From assembly GCA_965199945.1 (NCBI GenBank), contig OZ241354.1:4402001-4466000 (forward strand): a DNA stretch of 64,000 nucleotides. Reading direction: 5' to 3'. Origin of the DNA: VXYL01 sp965199945 (GTDB taxonomy: Bacteria; Pseudomonadota; Gammaproteobacteria; Pseudomonadales; Azotimanducaceae). Shown one piece after another: positions 1 through 8,514 of this stretch; position 1 is the stretch's first letter; every line of letters starts with the position of its first letter. Below the pieces are notes generated by a model, which searched no databases, was not told the origin of the DNA, and was given only the letters and a program-made list of their open reading frames with translations. A program made the position numbers and the translations under genes.

Positions 1-78
1 TCACGACATTGGTGATTTTCGTGGTGCGCCGCCACGCGCCACGCATGGATGCGACGCAGCGCCCAGTCGGCGCTTGCC

Positions 79-1203
79 CTACCGCTTGGCGAGGTTCGTC
101 GCCAGGTTGTAGATGAACCAGCCGTCGCCGGTGACGAAGTTCTGCGGCTTGGCCGTCTGGGCGTCGCGCATCACGCCGATGCCGTCGCTGTACGGCTCGA
201 AGGAAACGATTCGGTCGTAGCGAATGCGGAAGCGCTTGCGCGAACCGTGGAAGTAGAGGTGCTTGGTGGTGACGCCCAGGAGGCCAGTGTCCACATGCAC
301 CGTTTCTTCCCACTCGTGGGATTGGCTGCGGAACATGCGCGGGCTGTAGTAGAGGCCCTTGGCGATGCGGATGCTCACGCCGTGCGAGGTGCCTCGGCGC
401 TCGCGGCGGGTGACCACTTCGGAGTAGTCCACGTCGTCGATCACCCAAACCAGCTGCTCGGACTTCATCAGGTTGAACGGCACCACGCCGACGTTCTGGC
501 GCTCTGGCACCAAGCCCTCGGCGACTTCGCGGATGACCGCCGCCTGCACCATGTTCGTGCGCACGCCGTTCGCGTCCACGTCCTCGGCGGAAAGGTCGAA
601 GTGGCGCAGATAGCGCACCAACGCGGCCTCTTCGTCGAGACTCAGCAGACCGTCCTCCAACGTGTGGTCGACGGCTTGTTCCCAAGCGTCGATCAGCAGC
701 CGCCGGCGCTGGCCCGCCGCCAACTGCGATTCGTTGAACATTGCGTTCAATTCGGCGAGCGCAGCGCCCTCTTCGCCGACCGCGAGCGCCGCTTGGCGGG
801 CGCTCTGGTTCAACCGATCGCGGGCGGCCCGTTCGAGTTGCGCTGCGGACTTGCTGGTCTCGGTGCGCCCGGCAATGGCCATCTGGTCGCGGAAAGCGCG
901 CAGCCGCGTCTCTTCCTCGCGGGTCAGCACGCCATCGGCCAAGCTCTCCTTGACGGAACGGGCCCAGCCTTTGGCGATGGCGGTGTCGACGTCCGCTTCG
1001 CTGGCCCAGCACTCTGCCGCGATGGTGGCGAGACGCTCGCGCAGGGCGGCTTGGTTGAAATCGGCCGCTGCCGCCGCTTCGGCAGCGAGCGTGCCCATCT
1101 GCGCCACCCCCTGTTCGTGCGCCGTTGCGCATGCGCCGTGCTTCCGCCGCAGGAAGCCGGCCGGCTTGCCGCAATGCTTGCAGTCACCCACTGGCCAAGC
1201 CAA
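79..1203 (-). CDS. Zinc-ribbon protein with C-terminal PH/GRAM-like region, function unknown
   Basis: The protein opens with a short Cys motif (CKHCGK, then a third Cys about 13 residues later) that looks like a small zinc ribbon. A long charged, Ala/Glu-rich helical middle (about residues 35-230) resembles TerB-like or scaffold helices. The last 100 residues (HVDTGLLGVTTKHLYF, then FRIRYDRIVSFEPYSDGIGV) look like a PH/GRAM-type beta domain. An in-frame TGA lies four codons before the TTG at 1203, so the start is that TTG or the GTG at 1191, both immediately before the zinc motif. No close family is recognised. It converges on the left window edge and is divergent from the AlbA_2 gene. Role unknown; an adaptor is only a guess. 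Confidence 0.6.
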   Translation of the reverse strand: MAWPVGDCKHCGKPAGFLRRKHGACATAHEQGVAQMGTLAAEAAAAADFNQAALRERLATIAAECWASEADVDTAIAKGWARSVKESLADGVLTREEETRLRAFRDQMAIAGRTETSKSAAQLERAARDRLNQSARQAALAVGEEGAALAELNAMFNESQLAAGQRRRLLIDAWEQAVDHTLEDGLLSLDEEAALVRYLRHFDLSAEDVDANGVRTNMVQAAVIREVAEGLVPERQNVGVVPFNLMKSEQLVWVIDDVDYSEVVTRRERRGTSHGVSIRIAKGLYYSPRMFRSQSHEWEETVHVDTGLLGVTTKHLYFHGSRKRFRIRYDRIVSFEPYSDGIGVMRDAQTAKPQNFVTGDGWFIYNLATNLAKR

Positions 1204-1406
1204 TTCGCCGCTTCACCATCCCGTCGCCACTCCCGTCGCCGCCAAGACGCTCGCCCCGCATTGCGAATGCGGCTGATTGAACGCGGGCGACGCCGAGGGG
1301 TCAAGCGCTGGCCAACGCGCGGTGGGGATTCCTTGACCGTGGCACAGCAAGCCGTTTGTGCGACCATGCCGGGAATGCGCCGGCAACGAGCAACGGCATA
1401 GAGAAC

Positions 1407-2642
1407 GTGGCTGATCCTTCCGTCGACTTGGCGAGGCGCCTTCGCCTCGGCGAAGACTCCACCTTGGAGTTCAAGCACATTGATGTGGAAGGCCGCCGCG
1501 TGCGTGCTCCCCGCCGAAACGACTTGGCGGACGAACTCGCCGCGCTGGCCAACAGCCGCGGCGGCACATTGTTGCTCGGTGTCGACGACGAGACGCACCG
1601 CGTGGAAGGCATCGCCCTCGAAAGCCTGGACGCCGTCGAAGGTTGGGCGCGGGAGATCTGCAACGACGTGATCAAACCCGCGCTGGACGCGGACATCTTG
1701 AAGATCGAGCTGCCGAACGCAGACGGCGCTCCGGCGCCGGTGCTGCGCATCGACGTGCCGCGCAGCCTGTTCGTCCACGAGAGCCCAGGCGGCTACTTTC
1801 GGCGCATCGGCAGTTCGAAGCGAAAGATGGCGCCGGATGTCTTGGCGCGGGCGTTTCAGGAGCGCAGCCAGAGCCGCATCATTCGCTTCGACGAATCCAT
1901 CGTTCCCGGCACGCGGCGCGACGATCTGCACGATGCGCTGACGGAACGCTTCCTGCACAGCGATGCCATGGTTGAGCACGACATGGCGGTGGACGACGTT
2001 CTGCGCAAGCTGCGCATCGTCGACGATGCGGACGACGGCGCGATGGCGCTCACGCTGGCGGGCGCGCTGCTGTGTACCGAGCAGCCCCAACGGTGGCTGC
2101 CCCATGCCTACGTGCAGGCCGTCGGCTATGCCGGCGAGCGGGCAGACATGGACTACCAAGTGGACGCCCGGGACATCGGCGGCCCCTTGGACGCGCAAGT
2201 CGTCGAGGCCCTGCACTTCGTGCGCCGCAACATGCTGGTAAGCGCCACCAAGAGGACGGCGCGTGTGGAACGCCCGCAGTTCAGCGAGCGGGCGGTCTTC
2301 GAGGCGCTCGTCAACGCGGTGGCGCACCGCGACTACTCGATGGCGGGCAGTCGCATCCGCCTGCACATGTTCAGCGACCGGTTGGAACTCTCGGTGCCCG
2401 GCGCGTTGGCCAACACCCTCACACCCGACAGCCTGCATCTGCGCCAAGCCAGCCGCAACGAACTCATCGTCTCGCTGCTGGCGCGCTGCCCGGCCGCGAC
2501 CGGTCTGGGCCGCACGCGGATGATGGATCGGCGGGGCGACGGCGTGCCGATCATCCTCAAGGAATGTGCCGAACTCTCGGGCCGAACGCCGACGTATGCC
2601 TTGATCGACGACGCCGAATTGCGCCTGGTGATGTGGGCCTGA
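1407..2642 (+). CDS. AlbA_2 (Schlafen-like) domain regulator with ATPase-like C-terminus
   Basis: Residues about 10-130 match the AlbA_2/Schlafen nucleic-acid-binding domain: LEFKH, then LADELAALANSRGGTLLLGV, the usual signature. The C-terminal half (EALVNAVAHRDYSMAGS, then LELSVPG) resembles the degenerate HATPase_c_4 region often labelled 'RecG-like' in such proteins; there is no helicase domain. The family is usually annotated as putative transcriptional regulator or RNA/DNA-binding protein and is common in accessory and defence regions. I place the start at GTG 1407, after a purine-rich stretch and close to the domain; a TTG at 1356 would add 17 residues. The next gene begins 26 bp downstream, suggesting cotranscription. 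Confidence 0.75.
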   Translation: MADPSVDLARRLRLGEDSTLEFKHIDVEGRRVRAPRRNDLADELAALANSRGGTLLLGVDDETHRVEGIALESLDAVEGWAREICNDVIKPALDADILKIELPNADGAPAPVLRIDVPRSLFVHESPGGYFRRIGSSKRKMAPDVLARAFQERSQSRIIRFDESIVPGTRRDDLHDALTERFLHSDAMVEHDMAVDDVLRKLRIVDDADDGAMALTLAGALLCTEQPQRWLPHAYVQAVGYAGERADMDYQVDARDIGGPLDAQVVEALHFVRRNMLVSATKRTARVERPQFSERAVFEALVNAVAHRDYSMAGSRIRLHMFSDRLELSVPGALANTLTPDSLHLRQASRNELIVSLLARCPAATGLGRTRMMDRRGDGVPIILKECAELSGRTPTYALIDDAELRLVMWA

Positions 2643-2668
2643 CGCACCCGAAACGACCGAATCCTCCG

Positions 2669-3178
2669 ATGCCCGACATATTCACCATTGGCCACTCCAA
2701 CCACGCGGCGAGCGCCTTTCTGGCGCTATTGCGCCAGCACGGCGCGAACGCCGTCGCCGACGTGCGCTCGGCGCCATACAGCCGCTTCAACCCGCAATTC
2801 CGGCGCGAGGCGTTGCGGCGCGAGTTGATGGCCGCCGGCATCGCCTACGTCTATCTTGGCGGCGAACTCGGCGGTCGCAGCGACGATCCGACGTGCTACC
2901 GAGAGGGCCGCATCTGCTACGAGCGGGTTGCCAAAACGCAGAACTTCAACGACGGCCTACGGCGATTGGAGGAGGGCATGGCGAAACACCGCATTGCGCT
3001 GATGTGCGCGGAGAAGGAGCCGCTGCACTGCCACCGCGCGCTCTTGGTTGCCCAGGCATTGGACGAAAGAGGCGTCGGCGTTTCGCACATCCACGCCGAC
3101 GGATGCTTGGAAAGCCACGCGAGCGCCATGGATCGCCTGCTGGACGCCGCCCGCTTGCCCACGGAGGACGATCTGTAG
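2669..3178 (+). CDS. DUF488 family protein
   Basis: A 169-residue protein with the family's hallmarks: TIGHSN near the start, DVRSAPYSRFNPQF at about residue 30-43, and CAEKEPLHCHR near residue 115. The family is small, cytosolic and of uncertain biochemistry; the conserved Cys and His residues suggest a catalytic or metal site. DUF488 genes often travel with DNA-processing and defence genes. Here it sits 26 bp after the AlbA_2 gene in the same direction, so the two are probably a unit. The ATG at 2669 places the GHSN motif exactly where the family has it. The 223 bp that follow show no gene. Confidence 0.85.
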   Translation: MPDIFTIGHSNHAASAFLALLRQHGANAVADVRSAPYSRFNPQFRREALRRELMAAGIAYVYLGGELGGRSDDPTCYREGRICYERVAKTQNFNDGLRRLEEGMAKHRIALMCAEKEPLHCHRALLVAQALDERGVGVSHIHADGCLESHASAMDRLLDAARLPTEDDL

Positions 3179-3401
3179 GTTCAATCCCGCGAAGCCTTGG
3201 TGGCCGCCGCGATTCGGTGGCAGACGGCGCGCGTGGGATATCGACCAGCGTCACTGCCCGTGTAGACGCCAAGGGCTGTCTGGGGGACAGAACGACCGCA
3301 GAATGGCGGTTCGATGGCATGGCGGCGAGACGCCGGGGGCACTAACCAGATTCGTCGCACACAGCTAAGATCGCATTTCCTTCGACACGCGAGACAGCCG
3401 C

Positions 3402-4403
3402 ATGGAGAACCGCCAGATCGTCATCGTCGCCTTGCCCCAGGGCAAGCTGGAACTCGACCACTTCGAGCTGCGCACGGCGGGCGTGCCGATGCCAGGCGAG
3501 GGCGAGGTGCTCTGCCGAACACTCGCGCTGACAGTGGGCGCCGGACAGCGCGCCGGTCTGCAAGGCAGCGCCAGCTATGCCGCGGCGCCGCGTAGCGGCA
3601 TCGTGATGAGCGGCTCGGCGGTGGCGCGGGTGGAGGAATCCCACGTCGCCGGCATTGCGGAAGGCGCGCTGGTGACGTGTCCGGCCGGCTGGCAGGACTA
3701 TTCGGTCCACGAGGCCACGGCGGTGCAGGTCGTGGATGCGGGCGGCGATCCGGCGCACCATCTGGGCGTCTACGGCACCAACGGCTTGACGGCCTACTTC
3801 GGCCTGTTCGAGCTTGGCGAACCACGCCCCGGGCAGACGGTGGTCGTTTCGGCGGCGGCCGGTTCGGTGGGCCACTTGGTGGGGCAGATGGCGAAGATCA
3901 CCGGCTGCCGCGCCATCGGCGTCGCCGGCAGCGACGAGAAGTGCGAACGGCTGGTGGCCGAGCTCGGTTTCGACGCCGCCCTGAACTACCGCAGCGCGGA
4001 CTTCCGCGGCGCCTTCCGCGAGGCATGCGCCGACGGCATCGACATCTATTTCGACAACACCGGCGGCGACATCCTCGGCGGCGCCCTGCGGCGCATGAAG
4101 GCGCACGGGCGCATCGTCTGCTGCGGCGTGGTCTCGCAGTACGACACTGCCAATCCGCAACACGGCCCGCGCGGCATTCCCGGCCTGCTGGTGAACAACC
4201 GCGTGCGCATGGAGGGCTTCCTCGTCTTCGACTACGCAGACCGCTACGCCGAAGGGCGCGCGCAGATGCGCGAATGGGTCGAGGCCGGCAAGCTCAAGCC
4301 GCTGCAGGACGAGTTCCACGGCCTGGAGGAGATGCCGCACGCGTTCATCGACATGCTCGCTGGCGGCAACGTCGGCACGCGCATCGTGCGCGTGGCCGAG
4401 TGA
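3402..4403 (+). CDS. NADP-dependent zinc-free MDR oxidoreductase (CurA/PTGR-like)
   Basis: A 333-residue medium-chain dehydrogenase/reductase of the zinc-independent branch that reduces the alpha,beta double bond of enones and alkenals with NADPH (prostaglandin reductase, CurA, YfmJ group). The Rossmann nucleotide site is clear at about residues 148-175 (VSAAAGSVGHLVGQMAK, then IGVAGSDEKC). Also typical are YGTNGLTAYFGL before it and FLVFDY near residue 275. No zinc-ligand Cys/His pattern is present. The length matches the family. It stands as a single gene, with a GAGA element before the ATG. The natural substrate cannot be told from sequence. Confidence 0.88.
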   Translation: MENRQIVIVALPQGKLELDHFELRTAGVPMPGEGEVLCRTLALTVGAGQRAGLQGSASYAAAPRSGIVMSGSAVARVEESHVAGIAEGALVTCPAGWQDYSVHEATAVQVVDAGGDPAHHLGVYGTNGLTAYFGLFELGEPRPGQTVVVSAAAGSVGHLVGQMAKITGCRAIGVAGSDEKCERLVAELGFDAALNYRSADFRGAFREACADGIDIYFDNTGGDILGGALRRMKAHGRIVCCGVVSQYDTANPQHGPRGIPGLLVNNRVRMEGFLVFDYADRYAEGRAQMREWVEAGKLKPLQDEFHGLEEMPHAFIDMLAGGNVGTRIVRVAE

Positions 4404-4458
4404 GGCGCGGCGGGGCTAACATGGGGGCACAGCGTTTGCGCGAAGCCACGGAGAAGCC

Positions 4459-5535
4459 GTGCAGATAGAAGACTGGAAGTCGGTCGGCGCCGCTGCGCCC
4501 TTGCTGCGCGAACTGCGGGAACTCGGCTTGGAACCGAACATCGTGGAGCTGGAGGTGCTCGGCTTCACCGTCGTGTCGCCGGAGAAGGTCGGGCCGCCGG
4601 CCTTCCATCAGGAAGTGCGCGAGGCCTTGGAGCGCACCATGCTGCGCCGCTACGGGCCGGACGGCTTGGCGCCCGAGCGCTGGGCGAACGTCAACGACAT
4701 CCAGCGCTTCATGCTCTGGGAAGACCGCATCTTCGAGCAGCTCACCTACAACCCCGCCGGCCTGGGCCTCGCCCAGTACCTGCTCGGCACGGACTGCGTG
4801 CTGAGCCTCTGCGCCGCCTGGGTGAAGGGCGCCGGCGACATCCGCACCGGCATCCACGGCGACTACCTGGACCCGGCGTTGACGGCGCAGCCGGAGCAGG
4901 TGAACAACTGCAACATGCACTTCATGCTCACCGACTACACGAAGGACGATGGCGCGATTTCCTTCGTGCCCGGCAGCCACAAATGGCGCCGCCAAGTGAC
5001 CCCGTCGGACGCCAAGTACTGGGCCGACCGAGCGGTTGCCGTGGAAGCGCCGGCCGGCTCGATGGTGATCTGGGGCAACCACGCTTGGCACGGCTCCTAT
5101 CCGAAGAAAACGCCGGGGCTGCGCATGACATTGCAGTGCGAGTACATGCGCCGTCGGCTGCAGACGGAAGAGGCGTATCGCCAGACCGTCACCCAGGAAG
5201 CGCTGGACAGAAACCCGGTGCGCTTCGCCGGCCTGATGGACGTCTACAGCCTGTTCCCCTTCGGCAAGAGCGACTGGGACCTGGACCGCATGGCGTCCGC
5301 CGAACCCGGCAGCAAGAACGGCCAGACCATCGAGCAGTACCGCAGCCTGTTCGACACGGAACCAGCCAACGGCCGCACCACCCTGCGCCCGGCCTACGAC
5401 TACATGCACCACGACGGCAAGATGACCTCCGAACGCAACCGGGAGCGCATGGAACGCGCGAAGGCGAAGGCGCCGGAGGCTGCGGACTCCGCGCGGCAAG
5501 ACGCGAAAGCAGCCACGGCACGGGCGCAAGCATGA
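4459..5535 (+). CDS. Phytanoyl-CoA dioxygenase (PhyH) family protein
   Basis: Fe(II)/2-oxoglutarate oxygenase of the PhyH family, which hydroxylates substrates such as acyl-CoAs or secondary metabolites. The HxD pair is in GIHGDYLDP (H133, D135), the distal His is probably H211 in HAWHGS, and the 2-oxoglutarate-binding Arg probably R222. The GTG start follows GGAGAAG. The C-terminal tail (from about residue 322) is hydrophilic and includes MTSERNRERME, which recurs at the start of the second PhyH protein at 7517. Its TGA overlaps the ATG of the methyltransferase gene (ATGA), so translation of the restriction-modification genes is coupled to it. Confidence 0.88.
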   Translation: MQIEDWKSVGAAAPLLRELRELGLEPNIVELEVLGFTVVSPEKVGPPAFHQEVREALERTMLRRYGPDGLAPERWANVNDIQRFMLWEDRIFEQLTYNPAGLGLAQYLLGTDCVLSLCAAWVKGAGDIRTGIHGDYLDPALTAQPEQVNNCNMHFMLTDYTKDDGAISFVPGSHKWRRQVTPSDAKYWADRAVAVEAPAGSMVIWGNHAWHGSYPKKTPGLRMTLQCEYMRRRLQTEEAYRQTVTQEALDRNPVRFAGLMDVYSLFPFGKSDWDLDRMASAEPGSKNGQTIEQYRSLFDTEPANGRTTLRPAYDYMHHDGKMTSERNRERMERAKAKAPEAADSARQDAKAATARAQA

Positions 5536-6614
5536 GCGCGGTCCGCCGTCGGAAGGAATCCACGCCTGTCGTCGCCAACGGAGGGCCGGGCGAGTTGCCG
5601 CCGAACGGCGGAACGACCGCTGCGCCAGTTCGCCACGTCCGCGCCAAGGCGACCATCCATCTAGGCCCGGCGGAAGCGCATTACGCGAGCTGGCCGACGC
5701 CGACATGCATCATCGCGGACGGCCCCTACGGCGTGGGCGGCTTCCCTGGCGATGTGCATACGCCAGCGTCCTTGACCGACTGGTACGCGCCGCATGTAGC
5801 GGCGTGGAGCAAAATGGCCACGCCCGAGACGACGCTTTGGCTGTGGAACACCGAAGTCGGCTGGGCGTCTCTGCATCCGCTGCTGCTGACGAACGGCTGG
5901 GAATACCGCTGCTGCCATGTTTGGGACAAGGGGCTTGGCCATGTGGCCGGCAACGCCAACACCCAGACCTTGCGGAAGTACCCGGTGGTCACCGAGGTAT
6001 GCGTGCAGTACGTGAAGGCGGCGCGGTTCCTCGTGGACGGCGAGTGGCTCTCGATGCAGCAGTGGCTTCGCCACGAGTGGCGGCGCACAGGCTTGCCGTT
6101 CCGGCTGGCCAACGACGCCTGCGGCGTGCGCAATGCCGCAACCCGCAAGTACCTGACCGCGGACCACCTCTGGTACTACCCCCCGGTCGAGATGTTCACG
6201 AAGCTGGCGAGCTACGCGAACGAGCACGGCGCCGCATCGGGCCGCCCCTACTTCAGCATCGACGGCCAACCCCTTGCGCCGTCCTGCTGGGCCAAGATGC
6301 GCGCCAAGTTCCACTGCGAGGTCGGCATCACCAACGTGTGGCGCGCGCCGCAAGTGAGCGGCGCCGAACGCATCCAAGGCAAGCGCACCGCCATGAAGTA
6401 CAAGTTCGCCAGCCTGCACGGCAGCCAAAAGCCCCTCAAGTTCATCGACCGCATCGTGCGCGCCTGCACGGACCCAGGCGACGTCGTATGGGAACCCTTC
6501 GGCGGCCTCTGCCCGGGCGCAGTGGTTTGCCACCAACTTGGCCGACGCTACCGTGCGGCGGAAGTCAACCGCGAGTTCTACAGTGCCGCGACAGCGAGAT
6601 TGGCAGCGGCATGA
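5532..6614 (+). CDS. DNA adenine/cytosine-N4 methyltransferase, beta-class, of a type II R-M system
   Basis: A 360-residue DNA amino-methyltransferase. Motif IV is the variant DGPY (residues 63-66, in ADGPYGVGG) instead of the usual DPPY. The AdoMet-binding motif I lies at the far C-terminus (DVVWEPFGG, near residue 320), and HGSQKPLKFIDRIV just before it matches the motif X region. This order (IV first, I last) defines the beta class. The gene overlaps the preceding dioxygenase by ATGA and the following nuclease by ATGA, so all three are translationally linked. It should protect host DNA from the partner nuclease. The recognition sequence cannot be predicted; whether it makes N6-methyladenine or N4-methylcytosine is open. 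Confidence 0.8.
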   Translation: MSAVRRRKESTPVVANGGPGELPPNGGTTAAPVRHVRAKATIHLGPAEAHYASWPTPTCIIADGPYGVGGFPGDVHTPASLTDWYAPHVAAWSKMATPETTLWLWNTEVGWASLHPLLLTNGWEYRCCHVWDKGLGHVAGNANTQTLRKYPVVTEVCVQYVKAARFLVDGEWLSMQQWLRHEWRRTGLPFRLANDACGVRNAATRKYLTADHLWYYPPVEMFTKLASYANEHGAASGRPYFSIDGQPLAPSCWAKMRAKFHCEVGITNVWRAPQVSGAERIQGKRTAMKYKFASLHGSQKPLKFIDRIVRACTDPGDVVWEPFGGLCPGAVVCHQLGRRYRAAEVNREFYSAATARLAAA

Positions 6615-7492
6615 GCGACAGCCAAGGCCACCTCCACCGGCGCGTCCGGGAAGCCATCGCCAGTCTGCCTGCCTACTTCCGCACGGAGACGAAAATCGAG
6701 GGCGTCAACGCGACGGACTTGCACACGCTCAACACGGTGCTCGGCGCTACGATCGAGGAGCAAGTCGTGCGCACCTTGAACGACCTGCGCAACAGTTGGG
6801 ATCCCGACGAGCGCCACGCGCTCTACAGCTTCGTGCGCCAATCGCAGACGTTCCCCGACGTGCTTCTCCGACGGTCATCCGATGGCGACATCCTGTTCGG
6901 CATCGAACTCAAGGGCTGGTATCTCTTGGCGAAGGAACGGGAGCCCAGCTTGCGGTTTCAAGTCACCGAAGCTGCCTGTGCGGAGCACGACATGATCGTG
7001 GTTGTGCCCTGGGTGCTCAGCGATGTCATTGGCGGTTCTCCCATCGTGTTCGAGCCGTTCGTGACGTCGGCCAAGGAGGCTGCCCGCCATCGCAATCGCC
7101 ACTGGCAAGGCCGCAGCACCAGCCTGGACACGACGATCCACGTTCCGGAGGGAGTCTCCGTCTACCCAAGCAAAGCCGACCGAATCGCGGACAAACCCGC
7201 ATCGGACGCAGGCGGCAACTTCGGTCGGCTGGCACGGACGGGCTTGATGGACGACTACATCAAGCGCTTGGACGAAGAGCGTCTCTGCGGCATCAAGACG
7301 GTGTTCTGGCGCGACTTCCTGCGCACGTTTCAAGACCGCACGGCGGACGAGGACGCGCATGCGGCGTTGGCAAGGCTCAAGGACCGCGTCGGCCTAGACA
7401 ACACGGCGTCCTCGGTATCGGGCCCCACTCTGGCCATCGTCGCCGCTTTGGAGACGTTGCTGGATGCGGTGGCGGACAGTGGGCGCGGCTAA
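6611..7492 (+). CDS. Probable type II restriction endonuclease, PD-(D/E)xK fold
   Basis: A 293-residue protein starting inside the methyltransferase stop (ATGA). It contains a candidate PD-(D/E)xK active site: FPDVLL with D83, then 15 residues on GIELKGW with E99 and K101, spacing typical of restriction nucleases. The next helix (SLRFQVTEAACAEHDMIVVVPWVLSD) also fits this fold. Position directly after a DNA methyltransferase gives the strongest support for a restriction role. The flanks (residues 1-70 and 180-293) match nothing I recognise and would hold target recognition or dimerisation elements. I assign the family from motif and context, not from an overall match. Confidence 0.72.
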   Translation: MSDSQGHLHRRVREAIASLPAYFRTETKIEGVNATDLHTLNTVLGATIEEQVVRTLNDLRNSWDPDERHALYSFVRQSQTFPDVLLRRSSDGDILFGIELKGWYLLAKEREPSLRFQVTEAACAEHDMIVVVPWVLSDVIGGSPIVFEPFVTSAKEAARHRNRHWQGRSTSLDTTIHVPEGVSVYPSKADRIADKPASDAGGNFGRLARTGLMDDYIKRLDEERLCGIKTVFWRDFLRTFQDRTADEDAHAALARLKDRVGLDNTASSVSGPTLAIVAALETLLDAVADSGRG

Positions 7493-7516
7493 CCAACGCA
7501 ACGGCGAGGGGGCAGC

Positions 7517-8443
7517 ATGAGGTCGGAACACAATCGAGAGCGGATGGAAGGCGCTGCGCACAGGAAGGAGTCGCCCCGGCCCGCAGACGGTGAGACGCCG
7601 GCGATCATCGACGGCGTACACATCGCCGAGCGCGTTGCGGAGATCGAGGAACAGGGCTACACGATCGTCGAGGACTTCCTGCCGCCGGCGGAAGTCGCCC
7701 GCATCCGCCATGCCTTCAATACCGAGGTGCCGATCACCGAGATGCGCGCCATCGGCACCGACACCGGCCGCACCTGGCGCGCCCACAACCTGCTCGCCAA
7801 GACCCGCGCCGTGGATCACCTGTTTCTGGACCGTCGCATTCGCGCATTGATCGAAGGCGTCCTGGGCAAGCGCGTGCAGGTGAACGTGACGACGCTCTTC
7901 AACGTGCTGCCCGGCGAGACGCGGCAGTTCCTGCACCAGGACGACGGCCTGTGGCCGATCCCGCGCCCGCATCCGCACTTCGTGTGCAACGCGCTGATCG
8001 CCTTCGACGACTTCGACATCGAAAACGGTGCCACCCACATCGTGCCGTACAGCCACCGCTGGCACGACCGCAAGGTCGATCAGACCGTGGAGACGCTGCA
8101 GGTGGAGATGCGCTCCGGCACGATGCTGATGTGGGAGGGCGGCCTCTGGCACGGCGGCGGCGCCAACGTCTCGAAGAACCGCGAGCGCCTCGGCTTCTTC
8201 ATGAGCCACAACGTGGCGTACTTGCGGCCACAGGAAATCCACCTGGTGTCCGTGCCGAGGGAGGTCGCGCGGACCCTGCCGGAGGAACTCCTGCGGCTGC
8301 TCGGCTACCACCGCTTCGGCATCGGCGTCGATGGCCGCGACCCAATCGACGTGCTGCACGACGGCGTGGTCTTCAACCCCACCGCCAAGCTCGCGCCGGA
8401 GCATCGCCGGTCGCTCGGGGAACTGCCAACACCGAACGGGTAG
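7517..8443 (+). CDS. Phytanoyl-CoA dioxygenase (PhyH) family protein, second copy
   Basis: A second PhyH-family Fe(II)/2-oxoglutarate oxygenase, 308 residues. The iron ligands are H140 and D142 in FLHQDDGLW and H212 in GLWHGGG; R222 or R224 just after is the likely 2-oxoglutarate anchor. It is only distantly similar to the copy at 4459, so it is not a recent duplicate. A strong ribosome site (GAGGGGG) precedes the ATG. The first eleven residues (MRSEHNRERME) echo the tail of the first copy, with 33 nt at 7517-7549 matching 5422-5454 in all but a few mainly third-position sites. Substrate unknown. Confidence 0.88.
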   Translation: MRSEHNRERMEGAAHRKESPRPADGETPAIIDGVHIAERVAEIEEQGYTIVEDFLPPAEVARIRHAFNTEVPITEMRAIGTDTGRTWRAHNLLAKTRAVDHLFLDRRIRALIEGVLGKRVQVNVTTLFNVLPGETRQFLHQDDGLWPIPRPHPHFVCNALIAFDDFDIENGATHIVPYSHRWHDRKVDQTVETLQVEMRSGTMLMWEGGLWHGGGANVSKNRERLGFFMSHNVAYLRPQEIHLVSVPREVARTLPEELLRLLGYHRFGIGVDGRDPIDVLHDGVVFNPTAKLAPEHRRSLGELPTPNG

Positions 8444-8514
8444 CTCGTCGAGAACTTCGGCACCTAGGCCGCGCGGCGCGTCTTCGTCCTTCACCGTGGT
8501 CGGCACCTTGGTGA

